Shown: positions 1-6,898 of the stretch, one piece after another
Numbering within the stretch: position 1 is the stretch's first letter
Layout of the letters: each line of letters begins with the position of its first letter
Source of the DNA: a virus
IMG/VR virus record: IMGVR_UViG_3300021197_000723
Location: 1-32,805 of that record
Strand: one strand, 5' to 3'
Length of the DNA stretch: 32,805 nt
The notes under the pieces: generated by a model
What the model saw: the letters and a program-made list of their open reading frames with translations, nothing else
Database searches by the model: none
Told to the model about the DNA's origin: nothing
Position numbers and translations under genes: made by a program

Positions 1-34
1 CCCACCCATTTGATTTTTTATTCATACCCCCCCC
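1..34. repeat. C-tract region at the left end
   Basis: The window opens with CCCACCC, then a T-rich stretch, then eight consecutive C at 27-34. The right end of the window has C runs at 32769-32777 and 32798-32805. If the two ends are joined, three or four C runs are separated by T-rich spacers of about 15-20 bases. No gene overlaps this stretch. The role is unknown; a genome-end, packaging or structural signal is possible, and so is an assembly or library-end artefact for the outermost run. Confidence 0.6.
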
Positions 35-77
35 ATAAATACAGGCATATAAGAGATAGGGGCAAATAGATCAAAGG

Positions 78-143
78 TTTGATTAAATTAAATATAATGT
101 TATGATTAATCAAGGTTAATAAATGATATTAACTGTAATTAAC
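78..143 (+). promoter_or_regulatory. Candidate promoter with operator-like repeats
   Basis: A -35-like TTGATT (79-84) lies 16 bases before a -10-like TATGAT (101-106). A perfect TATAAT also sits at 93-98. The inverted repeat TTGATTAA (79-86) / TTAATCAA (106-113) brackets these boxes. GTTAAT (115-120) is followed by two ATTAAC copies (128-133 and 138-143) ten bases apart. The first 12 bases, TTTGATTAAATT, recur at 30731-30742 with similar spacing to a -10-like box. This looks like a regulated promoter for the small genes starting at 158, but it is inferred from sequence only. Confidence 0.5.
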
Positions 144-157
144 ATAGGAATATAAAT

Positions 158-397
158 ATGATTACATTAGAAGATAAAGTTAAACTACTAACAAATACTT
201 TTGCTGATTCGGTAAAAAACTTTAGCAATAGATTTGACTTAGTCAAAGAGGGTTTGGGTGCTCAAGCTAAGATTAATAGTTTGGCTAATACTCAAATAAA
301 ACAATTAGAAGCACAGGTTGACTCATTAAGAACAGCAATCTTTACTATACTAGGTATTCAAGGGGCAATCTTAATACTGATATATTTTATGATCTAG
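158..397 (+). CDS. Small protein with C-terminal membrane segment
   Basis: A 79-residue protein. Residues 1-58 are polar and probably helical, with heptad-like leucine, isoleucine and valine spacing. Residues 59-79 form a strongly hydrophobic segment rich in I, L and F that ends the protein, as in a tail-anchored or holin-like membrane protein. The start is supported by AGGA at 146-149 and by the upstream promoter-like region. It is the first of three small genes preceding terL. I recognise no family. A membrane role is supported by the sequence; any lysis or superinfection role is a guess. Confidence 0.7.
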   Translation: MITLEDKVKLLTNTFADSVKNFSNRFDLVKEGLGAQAKINSLANTQIKQLEAQVDSLRTAIFTILGIQGAILILIYFMI

Positions 398-408
398 GAC
401 ACTTAACA

Positions 409-424
409 GGGGCAGGGAAGCCCC
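409..424 (+). promoter_or_regulatory. GC hairpin between small genes
   Basis: GGGGC (409-413) and GCCCC (420-424) form a perfect 5-bp stem with a 6-base loop just after the stop of the 79-residue protein. There is no T-tract, so it is not a standard terminator. It could stabilise or process the message before the next ribosome-binding site at 433-436. Confidence 0.4.
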
Positions 425-446
425 ATAACTAACAGAGGTAAACAAA

Positions 447-605
447 ATGATAATAGATAGAAATAAAGAAGGTGCATGGCGTATATCTGAAACAATAAAC
501 GATCATTTAGAAACTAGGGTTTATTATTTCTATACAAAAAGACAGGCACTAAAATTATTTAAACAATATATAAAACAACTAACAGAGGTAAATAACAATG
601 ACTAA
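447..605 (+). CDS. 52-residue protein of unknown function
   Basis: The frame runs ATG to TAA and encodes 52 residues with a basic, aromatic-rich middle. A GAGG ribosome-binding site at 433-436 precedes the start. The last 8 bases overlap the next gene, a junction typical of this genome. The 16-base leader AACTAACAGAGGTAAA before this start recurs before the next gene, where it also encodes the C-terminal end of this protein. No family is recognised. Confidence 0.6.
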   Translation: MIIDRNKEGAWRISETINDHLETRVYYFYTKRQALKLFKQYIKQLTEVNNND

Positions 606-807
606 AGAAAAAATAATACACGACATAGAGCAAGACATAATCCATGAAGAACAATTAGACATGGAATATGGATGGCAATTCTTAATAGAAGATGAGAATG
701 GCAACCAGCGTATTAAGACAATATCCATTCCTAACTACAAAGACGCTGTAGAGGACTTATGGGATAGTTATCCTAATGTAAGAATAGTATCTTATAAAAG
801 CTGGTAA
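598..807 (+). CDS. 69-residue acidic protein of unknown function
   Basis: The N-terminal third is acidic and isoleucine-rich (residues 4-20). The rest looks like a small alpha/beta fold ending in a short basic tail. The start overlaps the preceding gene by 8 bases, and the GAGG of the repeated leader lies about 13 bases upstream. It is the last gene before the roughly 250-base structured leader of terL. I do not recognise the family. An early host-takeover or regulatory role would be typical for such small genes, but nothing in the sequence shows it. Confidence 0.65.
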   Translation: MTKEKIIHDIEQDIIHEEQLDMEYGWQFLIEDENGNQRIKTISIPNYKDAVEDLWDSYPNVRIVSYKSW

Positions 808-1053
808 GCTTCCTATGGGGGCTATGGTACAAGCTGTAGCCCTTATTCTCTTTGACAATAGACAACCATCATCAGCCATAGGGGTACGACCCCCTTTTGT
901 ATTTATCTGAGAAAAGAGATGTTCAGTCCACGCAGCGGTGGGGAAATATGGTTTCCACCACATCTAGTAAAAAATAATAAAAAAAACACAATATGTTGTA
1001 TTATCTAAAAAAAAATGGTATATCTTGGAGTGGACAACTATCTCTAATTCATT
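808..1053 (+). promoter_or_regulatory. Structured leader before terL
   Basis: No convincing gene occupies these 246 bases. Hairpin A pairs GGGCTA (819-824) with TAGCCC (837-842) and can extend inward with wobble pairs. CCTATGG (812-818) is complementary to CCATAGG (876-882). GGGGT (881-885) and ACCCC (889-893), followed by TTTT (895-898), form a small terminator-like hairpin that shares 881-882 with the preceding helix, so the two exclude each other. Further on, AGATGT (917-922) pairs with ACATCT (960-965), enclosing a GGTGG/CCACC hairpin (937-941/955-959). The 3' part (968-1053) is A-rich and includes a 10-codon reading frame at 1015-1047. The pattern resembles an attenuator or a structured cis-acting RNA. 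Confidence 0.45.
881..898 (+). terminator. Short terminator-like hairpin upstream of terL
   Basis: A GC-rich 5-bp stem, GGGGT/ACCCC with the 3-base loop ACG, is followed by C and four T. The stem is short and may be leaky. Its 5' arm can instead pair with 812-818, so it could act as the terminator half of an attenuator. Confidence 0.4.
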
Positions 1054-2475
1054 ATGAACGATCAACAAAGAGTACAAGAGATACTCAAGACCCTCGGAAA
1101 AAGACAAGAAGAAAACAGACTCAACTACTACCAACCTTATGATTTCCAAAAAAGATTTCATAAAGATGGAGCGGAGGCTAATCAACGCCTATTGATGGCA
1201 GCGAACCGAGTAGGGAAATCCTATGTGGGCGCAATGGAGATGTCCATACATCTAACAGGTATATACCCTAAATGGTGGAAAGGAAAAAAATTTTTAAAGC
1301 CCATAAGAGCATGGGTATGCGGCGCTAGTAATGAAACGACTAGAGATATTTGTCAGAAGGAGTTATTTGGGCAACCTGACAACCCAAGAGATAAGGGGAA
1401 AGGCTCAATCCCTAAACATCTCATTGGTGAAACCACAAGAAAACCAGGTGTGCCAAACGCACATTCCTCGGTTCTTGTAAAACACAAATCAGGTGGGTGG
1501 TCTAGGGTTGCCTTTAAAGCCTATGAAATGGGCTCTGAAAAATTTATGGGGGAGAGTATTGATCTAGTATGGCTAGATGAAGAACCGCCCCAAGACATAT
1601 ATTCACAATGTATTACAAGGACACTCGATAAACGAGGGCAAGTATATATGACTTTTACCCCTGAGTCAGGCATGACCGAGGTGGTACAGAATTTTACTTC
1701 CAACTTAATGCCCAAACAATCATTGATTACGGCAGGTTGGGAAGACGCAAGTCATCTAACCGATGATATGAAAGAACAGATTTTACAAGCCTTACCCCCA
1801 CACGAAAGGGAGATGAGGTCAAAAGGGATTCCAATGATAGGAAGTGGGTTAGTATTTCCTGTTAACGAAGAAGAAATCGCCTGTGATCCTTTCACCATAC
1901 CAAAGCATTTTGCTAGAATCGCAGGCTTGGATTTTGGCTACGACCACCCTACCGCAGTAGTATGGTTAGCCTGGGATAGAGATAAGGATATTGTTTATGT
2001 CTACGATTGTTATCGTATGAGCAAACAAATACCTAGTTACCACGCATCACATATCAATGAAAGGGAAGGTAGCGACTATATCCCTATAGTATGGCCACAT
2101 GATGGCTATCAGCACGATAAAGGATCAGGCGTTACCCTGGCCGAACAATATCGTGATGCCTATGTTAATATGCTGCCTTTCCACTTTGAAAACCCACCAG
2201 CGATTGGTGAGAAAAAAGGTGGTAATTCGGTTGAAGCAGGTCTTATGGAAATGCTAGATCGTATGGAAAGCGGAAGATTTAAAGTATTTAATACCCTTTA
2301 TGACTGGTTTGAGGAGTATCGAATGTATCATCGTAAAGATGGAAAGCTGGTCAAACTTAAAGATGACTTAATGTCGGCTACAAGATACGCTGCCATGAGT
2401 CTAAGACATTCAACAACTAAAAACTCACGATGGGAAGCTAAGGGGCGTATTGGTCCTGATGTAGCTGTCGTATAG
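1054..2475 (+). CDS. terL: Terminase large subunit
   Basis: This is the packaging motor ATPase and headful or site nuclease, which docks on the portal. The 473 residues show a Walker A motif AANRVGKS (49-56), a Walker B motif IDLVWLDEE (169-177) and a TFTPESG coupling motif near 200-206. The RNase H-like nuclease domain begins GLDFGYDHPT with Asp293, and the C-terminal KDDLMSATRYA supplies late acidic residues. Length and motif order are usual for the family. The start follows a weak ribosome-binding region after a long structured leader. The small subunit is not adjacent; it lies at 27034-27534, at the far end of the late genes. Confidence 0.97.
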   Translation: MNDQQRVQEILKTLGKRQEENRLNYYQPYDFQKRFHKDGAEANQRLLMAANRVGKSYVGAMEMSIHLTGIYPKWWKGKKFLKPIRAWVCGASNETTRDICQKELFGQPDNPRDKGKGSIPKHLIGETTRKPGVPNAHSSVLVKHKSGGWSRVAFKAYEMGSEKFMGESIDLVWLDEEPPQDIYSQCITRTLDKRGQVYMTFTPESGMTEVVQNFTSNLMPKQSLITAGWEDASHLTDDMKEQILQALPPHEREMRSKGIPMIGSGLVFPVNEEEIACDPFTIPKHFARIAGLDFGYDHPTAVVWLAWDRDKDIVYVYDCYRMSKQIPSYHASHINEREGSDYIPIVWPHDGYQHDKGSGVTLAEQYRDAYVNMLPFHFENPPAIGEKKGGNSVEAGLMEMLDRMESGRFKVFNTLYDWFEEYRMYHRKDGKLVKLKDDLMSATRYAAMSLRHSTTKNSRWEAKGRIGPDVAVV

Positions 2476-2484
2476 GAGATAACA

Positions 2485-2796
2485 ATGACAAACTATTTTG
2501 GAAATTCAGCAGCAAGAAAAAAACTTGCTAAAAGCGGAGGTACTGCTAACAAGAAAAAAGGTACTAATATGCTCAAAAAAACAGGGTCTAAGTCAGCTTA
2601 TGCAAAACTTAAAAGCGCAGGAACTAAAGCAGGGGCAATATTAGCCCTTAAAAAATCAGGTGGTGGTGCAGCTAAGTCAACTAGCAAAATGAACCCTAGA
2701 GCGAAAAAAAGACCTAGCACAAAAGCGATGGCAGAATTTAATCGTAAAATGAAAAAAGGACAAAAAAAATCTAACTTACAGAGAAAAAGCAGATAA
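2485..2796 (+). CDS. Lysine-rich basic protein between terL and portal
   Basis: A 103-residue protein built mostly from K, A, S and G, with K-K pairs throughout and a very high predicted pI. Low-complexity KSGG and KKxG patterns recur. A clear ribosome-binding site, GGAGATAAC, lies before the ATG; the same signal is used by several other genes here. The stop codon is immediately followed by the portal ATG. I recognise no domain. The composition fits binding to DNA or RNA, perhaps during packaging or inside the capsid, but that is inference from charge and position only. Confidence 0.75.
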   Translation: MTNYFGNSAARKKLAKSGGTANKKKGTNMLKKTGSKSAYAKLKSAGTKAGAILALKKSGGGAAKSTSKMNPRAKKRPSTKAMAEFNRKMKKGQKKSNLQRKSR

Positions 2797-4842
2797 ATGG
2801 CTAAAAAAATGACCAATGAAGAATTGGCTTCTAGATTAGGAAACGAAATAGAAGCTGCTTCTGGCAATTTTAATACTGAACTATCTCATCAACGAGAAGA
2901 AGCTATGGAGTATTACCTGGGCGAACCCTTTGGTAATGAGATAGAAGGTAGATCAGAAATTGTTACAACTGATGTTAGAGATACAATCGAGTATATTATG
3001 CCGAGTCTTATGCGTATATTTACCACGCATAACAACACAGCAGAGTTTGATCCACAAGGACCTGATGATGTTGAGATGGCTAAACAAGCAACAGAGTATG
3101 TCAATTATGTCTTTAACAAGCAAAACAACGGATTTAAAGTCTTATATGATGTATTTAAAGACGCTTTAATCAGCAAAACAGGCGTTGTTAAGCATTATTG
3201 GGAAGAAAAAGAAGAAGTTAGTACAGAAAATTACGAACATCTTACAGAAACAGAGTACCAAGCTATCTTAGCAAATGATGAATTAGAAGTTTTAGAGCAC
3301 ACTCAAACAATAATGCAAGAAGCACAAGTAGATGAAGAAGGAATGATGATTTCTCCTGAAGTTATTGAGCACGATGCAAAGGTAAAAAGAACTAAAATAC
3401 ATGGACAAGTAAGAATAATGTCTGTTCCGCCTGAAGAATTTTTAGTTTCCAGGCGTTCTACTGACATAGAATCTGCTAGTTTTGTGTGTCATAGGGTTAA
3501 AAAAACAGTTTCTGATCTAATTTTAGAGGGATATTCTCAAAAAGTAGTAGATGATTTACCAAGTTATGACCAAAATAACGCAGAATATAACGAAGAAAGA
3601 CAAGCTAGATTTAGTTACGATGATGATTCTGTGCCTATGGACGCAGGAAAAGGTCCATCAAGAAAAGTTTGGCTAGAAGAATGTTATGTAAGAATAGATT
3701 ATAACAACGATGGTATAGCAGAATTAAGAAAAATTACTAAATGTGGACACAAAATATTAGACAACGAAGAAATAGAATCAATTCCTTTCTCAACAATTTG
3801 TCCATTACCTATTCCACACAAGTTCCATGGCATGAGTATCGCTGATACTGTCAAAGATATTCAGCTAATCAAGTCGACTATTGTGAGAAACATACTCGAC
3901 AATATGTATCTAACTAATAACGCAAGATACGCTGTATTAGCAGGACAAGTTGAGTTAGATGATTTACTTTCCTCGAAACCAGGCGGCATTGTTAGAATGA
4001 GAGCCCCTGGAGCTGTAACAGCCCTGCCAACTCCTCAAATATCAGGAGATGCGTTCAGAATGGTACAATACCTGGACGGAGTCAGAGAAGAAAGATCAGG
4101 CGTGTCTAAAATGACACAAGGACTCAATCCTGATGTTTTAACTTCTCATGTAACTTCAGGAGCTGTTGCCGCAGTAACTGAGGCTTCAATGCAAAGAATA
4201 GAGTTAATCGCTCGTATATTTGCAGAAACAGGTATTAAAGATTTATTCAGAAACATCTATTCACTAGTACAAAGATACGAAGATAGGCAAAAGATAGCTT
4301 ATCTCAATGGTAAATTTGTACCGATAGATGTATCTCGATGGAAAGAAAAGCTTAATTGTACTGTTAATGTTGGCGTTGGATCAGGAAGTCAAACAGCAAA
4401 GACACAAACAATGTCAGGAATATTAAACATTATTCAAAGCCTGGTCGACAAAGGAGCTATGGGAACATTGGTTAGTTCTGATAACATCTACAATGCTATT
4501 AGCGAGTTTATTACACAAGCTGGTTATAAAAATCCTGACCAGTTTATTTCTAATCCGCAAATGATGCCGCCTAAACAACCACCTCCACCAACAGTAGAGG
4601 AGAAAATAGCGAATCAAAAAGCACAACTAGAATTACAAAAACTTCAGTTACAAGCTCAAGAGATGCAAATAGATACTCAAATTAAGGCTCAAGAGTTAAA
4701 ACTCAAAGCCAGGGAGTCAGCTATTGACCTTGCTCTGAAGAAAAAAGAACTAGAATTAAAAGAATCTCAATTAGAATTAAATCAAGCTGAGCTTACTTTG
4801 GAAACATTCCAGGGTAGACCAGTAGCAATAGGACCTAAATAA
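2797..4842 (+). CDS. Portal protein
   Basis: The portal is the dodecameric ring at the head vertex through which DNA enters and leaves. The 681 residues resemble the P22-like portals of marine podoviruses, with an early region of ELSHQREEAMEYYLG type, the phrase SEIVTTDVRDTIEYIMP, and a central segment where PHKFHGMSIADTVKDIQ stands out. The C-terminal part has a proline stretch (about 591-598) followed by a long Q/E/K/L helix (about 600-672), probably the barrel or a coiled coil. It directly follows the basic protein, lies downstream of terL, and overlaps the next small gene by one base (TAATG). Confidence 0.93.
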   Translation: MAKKMTNEELASRLGNEIEAASGNFNTELSHQREEAMEYYLGEPFGNEIEGRSEIVTTDVRDTIEYIMPSLMRIFTTHNNTAEFDPQGPDDVEMAKQATEYVNYVFNKQNNGFKVLYDVFKDALISKTGVVKHYWEEKEEVSTENYEHLTETEYQAILANDELEVLEHTQTIMQEAQVDEEGMMISPEVIEHDAKVKRTKIHGQVRIMSVPPEEFLVSRRSTDIESASFVCHRVKKTVSDLILEGYSQKVVDDLPSYDQNNAEYNEERQARFSYDDDSVPMDAGKGPSRKVWLEECYVRIDYNNDGIAELRKITKCGHKILDNEEIESIPFSTICPLPIPHKFHGMSIADTVKDIQLIKSTIVRNILDNMYLTNNARYAVLAGQVELDDLLSSKPGGIVRMRAPGAVTALPTPQISGDAFRMVQYLDGVREERSGVSKMTQGLNPDVLTSHVTSGAVAAVTEASMQRIELIARIFAETGIKDLFRNIYSLVQRYEDRQKIAYLNGKFVPIDVSRWKEKLNCTVNVGVGSGSQTAKTQTMSGILNIIQSLVDKGAMGTLVSSDNIYNAISEFITQAGYKNPDQFISNPQMMPPKQPPPPTVEEKIANQKAQLELQKLQLQAQEMQIDTQIKAQELKLKARESAIDLALKKKELELKESQLELNQAELTLETFQGRPVAIGPK

Positions 4843-5015
4843 TGGCATTTTCTAATTATGATCCTGATTACGATAAACTAGGAAAGAGAAGTAAGTTAAT
4901 TGGCAATAAAATAAAGCTTTTAAAAAAAGAAGGCAAACCACAAAAACAAGCTGTAGCAATAGCTTTAAACACTTATCCTAAAACAAGATTAAAACCATTG
5001 GTAAAAAAATATTAA
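4842..5015 (+). CDS. 57-residue basic microprotein (KQAVAIAL motif)
   Basis: Starts in the portal stop codon (TAATG), so it is probably translationally coupled. It has a short tyrosine/aspartate N-terminus (SNYDPDYDK), then a basic helix whose KEGKPQKQAVAIALNTY core resembles small basic proteins of phages and bacteria related to the DUF6496 type. That assignment is from memory of the motif. It is the first of four lysine-rich microproteins between portal and the scaffold region. Function unknown; nucleic-acid binding is plausible from charge. Confidence 0.7.
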   Translation: MAFSNYDPDYDKLGKRSKLIGNKIKLLKKEGKPQKQAVAIALNTYPKTRLKPLVKKY

Positions 5016-5025
5016 GGAGGACTTT

Positions 5026-5085
5026 ATGTACGGATATAAAAAACCAACAAAAAAAGGCAAAAAAGGCAAAAAAGGTAAATGTTAA
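5026..5085 (+). CDS. 19-residue Lys/Gly microprotein
   Basis: A 19-residue frame (MYGYKKP, then repeated KKGK units, ending in Cys) preceded by an excellent ribosome-binding site, AAGGAGG, at 5014-5020, five bases before the ATG. Nine of 19 residues are lysine. It overlaps the next gene by 7 bases. Very short MYGYKKP-like peptides occur at this position in other marine phages as far as I recall. The strong initiation signal argues that it is translated, or that it serves to load ribosomes for the overlapping gene. Confidence 0.55.
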   Translation: MYGYKKPTKKGKKGKKGKC

Positions 5086-5225
5086 CTAAAAGACAAAAAG
5101 CTACTCTTGCAAAACATAAAGTACATCATACTGCAAAGCATATGGCTTTTATGCGCAAAGAGATGAACAAAGGTAAAACTTTTACACAAGCACATAAACT
5201 AGCAATGAAGAAGGTAGGTAAATAA
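5079..5225 (+). CDS. 48-residue basic microprotein (KHMAFMRKEM motif)
   Basis: Starts within the preceding 19-residue frame and ends in a TAATG junction with the next gene. It is a His/Lys-rich helix with the pattern TAKHMAFMRKEMNKGKTF followed by HKLAMKKVG, which I recognise as recurrent in small proteins of marine phages. No enzymatic motif is present. It probably belongs to the same translationally coupled string as its neighbours; the function is unknown. Confidence 0.65.
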   Translation: MLTKRQKATLAKHKVHHTAKHMAFMRKEMNKGKTFTQAHKLAMKKVGK

Positions 5226-5386
5226 TGGCTAAAAAAGGATTATACGCAAACATTCATGCAAAAAGAAAAAGAATTAAAGCAGGTTCTAAAGAAAAAATGA
5301 GAAAGAAGGGTGCTAAAGGAGCGCCAACTAATGCTCAATTTAAAAAAGCAGCTAAAACTGCAAAAAAATCTAAGAAGAAAGTATAA
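5225..5386 (+). CDS. 53-residue basic protein, DUF5872-like (GLYANIHAK)
   Basis: The sequence KKGLYANIHAKRKRIKAGS, then KGAPT and a lysine-rich tail, matches a widespread short motif (GLYANIHAK...KGAPT...KTAK) found in phage and bacterial proteins, which I associate with DUF5872. About 40 percent of residues are Lys or Arg. It is coupled to the preceding gene by TAATG. The biochemical role is not known to me; the composition suggests nucleic-acid contact. Confidence 0.75.
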   Translation: MAKKGLYANIHAKRKRIKAGSKEKMRKKGAKGAPTNAQFKKAAKTAKKSKKKV

Positions 5387-5590
5387 TTGGTTAAATTAAC
5401 AGAAAAATCAGAACTTACAAACACAGAATTACAACAACTTATGTTGAAATATCGCATTTCAGTAAATGAGTTACACTTGAAGACATCTATTCCTAAGAAT
5501 GATATTCATGGGTATCTCGCTGGGAGAAAAACTATAACCACAGATATTGTGGATAGAATCAACCAAATAGGAGCAGACAATGGCAGATAA
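5387..5590 (+). CDS. Small HTH-like protein with TTG start
   Basis: A 67-residue protein whose start, if full length, is TTG immediately after the preceding stop; the first in-frame ATG comes about 19 residues later. Residues 12-60 show an XRE/Cro-like pattern: a first helix (ELQQLMLKY), a turn, VNELHLKTSIPKNDIHGYLAGRK as the recognition region, then DIVDRI. The overlap with the next gene is 11 bases. A DNA-binding regulator inside a head operon is unusual, so a structural protein with an HTH-like helix pattern is the alternative. Start and fold are both moderately sure. Confidence 0.6.
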   Translation: MVKLTEKSELTNTELQQLMLKYRISVNELHLKTSIPKNDIHGYLAGRKTITTDIVDRINQIGADNGR

Positions 5591-5834
5591 AGACAGTCAA
5601 ATTAAAGAAGGACAAGATGCTGAGAGGTTATTAACCGATCCTCTCTTAATAAAATCTTATGAAGTTATCCAAAATGATATTTTTCAGCAATGGATAAGAA
5701 CTGATATAGAGGAAGCTAGTAAAAGAGAATCTCTATATTTTTCACTTCGAGGTGTACTTACAGCACAAAATGTACTCGTAAACACAATGGAGAATGGAAA
5801 AATAATTAAAAACGAATTAGAGGGAGGTAAATAA
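5580..5834 (+). CDS. Conserved small head-module protein before scaffold
   Basis: An 84-residue, mostly helical protein. The layout, with LLTDPLLIKSYEVI followed by QQWIRTDIEEASKRESLYFSLRGV and a C-terminal NGKIIKNEL, matches a small family I know from immediately upstream of scaffold or capsid genes in many podoviruses and siphoviruses. Its role is unknown; it may aid capsid assembly. It overlaps the HTH-like gene by 11 bases and is separated by two bases from the scaffold gene. Confidence 0.75.
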   Translation: MADKDSQIKEGQDAERLLTDPLLIKSYEVIQNDIFQQWIRTDIEEASKRESLYFSLRGVLTAQNVLVNTMENGKIIKNELEGGK

Positions 5835-5836
5835 TC

Positions 5837-6862
5837 ATGGCAAAAGATGATATCCCTGTACAAGAATCCACTAATGGTGGTGTGCCTGTGACTGATGTAA
5901 AATCAGCACAAGCAGCACTTCAAGGTATGATGAGCACTCCAACGGAGCAAAGCACAGAAGACCAAGAAGAAACAGAAACAACGGAAGAAGTTTCTGCACA
6001 GGACATGGAGTCCGAATCAGTTGAAACAGAGGCAGCAAATCCTGATGGATTGACTGCTGATGATTTAGTAGACCAAAACCAAACGGAAGGAAGTCAGACA
6101 CCTGACACATACACCATCAAAGTAGATGGTAAAGATGTAGAGGTTACTCTTGATGAACTTCAAGCAGGTTACAGTAGACAAGCTGATTACACAAGAAAAA
6201 GTCAAGTATTGGCAGAGCAACGCAAAAAAGCTGATGATGAATTAGCTGCGACTCAACAAGAAAGACAGCGTTACATGTCGCAACTTGAACAATTTGATAG
6301 TCAAGCAGATGCTAAACTTAATGAGTTTAAAACTGTTGATTGGACTAAACTCAAGGAAGAAGACCCAACTGAGTATATGTTAAAGAGAGATCAGTATAGG
6401 GAACTTCAGGACAGCAAAAGGTCTGTAGAAGAAGAAAGACAACAAGTCATTCAGAAATCACAGCAAGAAGCTCAAATAAAATGGCAAGATGAACTTGCAA
6501 GACAGCAAGAAATTATGGCACAAAGACTCCCTGAATGGGCAGATCCAAGCAAAGGCCCTAAACTCAAACAAGAGATAAAAGGATTTGCAGTAAAAAAAGG
6601 ATTTACTGAACAGGAAGTTAATAGCCTAATTGACGCAAGGTCTGTAGATGTTCTTCATAAAGCCATGCTATACGAGAACCTTTTGGCAGCCAAGATTTCA
6701 GGAAAGAAAGCAAAGGTTGTTCCTAAAGTTACTAAGCCTGGTACACCTGCAACAAGAGATGAGGTTTCAAGCGACAAAGTTAAAGCACAAAGAGCAAGGT
6801 TAAGGAAGACTGGGCATGTTAATGATGCTAAAAGCGTTATTGAAAGCCTACTCAACAATTAG
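5837..6862 (+). CDS. Capsid scaffolding protein
   Basis: A 341-residue protein with a disordered acidic N-terminus (about 1-90, rich in E, T and Q) and a small motif around 103-122 (VTLDELQAGYSRQADYTRKS) seen in many phage scaffolds. A long charged coiled-coil region (about 120-240) follows, then a basic C-terminus that would bind the capsid protein. It lies directly upstream of the major capsid gene, the canonical position. It should guide procapsid assembly and be removed before packaging. No protease motif is visible, so it is probably not self-cleaving. Confidence 0.9.
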   Translation: MAKDDIPVQESTNGGVPVTDVKSAQAALQGMMSTPTEQSTEDQEETETTEEVSAQDMESESVETEAANPDGLTADDLVDQNQTEGSQTPDTYTIKVDGKDVEVTLDELQAGYSRQADYTRKSQVLAEQRKKADDELAATQQERQRYMSQLEQFDSQADAKLNEFKTVDWTKLKEEDPTEYMLKRDQYRELQDSKRSVEEERQQVIQKSQQEAQIKWQDELARQQEIMAQRLPEWADPSKGPKLKQEIKGFAVKKGFTEQEVNSLIDARSVDVLHKAMLYENLLAAKISGKKAKVVPKVTKPGTPATRDEVSSDKVKAQRARLRKTGHVNDAKSVIESLLNN

Positions 6863-6898
6863 CCTAATACAAAACTTTTTTAATATAGGTAATCAAAA

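Noticed and set aside
852-881. Promoter with TTGACA at 852-857
   Set aside because: No acceptable -10 lies 16-18 bases downstream, and a terminator-like hairpin follows at once.
757-963. 68-codon minus-strand open frame in the terL leader
   Set aside because: It overlaps the 69-residue gene and the structured leader, and its residue pattern does not look protein-like.
917-967. tRNA-like fold
   Set aside because: The AGATGT...ACATCT stem and inner hairpin lack a D-arm, an anticodon arm and a T-loop, and no CCA or correct length exists.
1015-1047. 10-codon frame (MVYLGVDNYL) before terL as a leader peptide
   Set aside because: Very short, with no good ribosome-binding site, so translation is not supported; kept only as part of the leader description.
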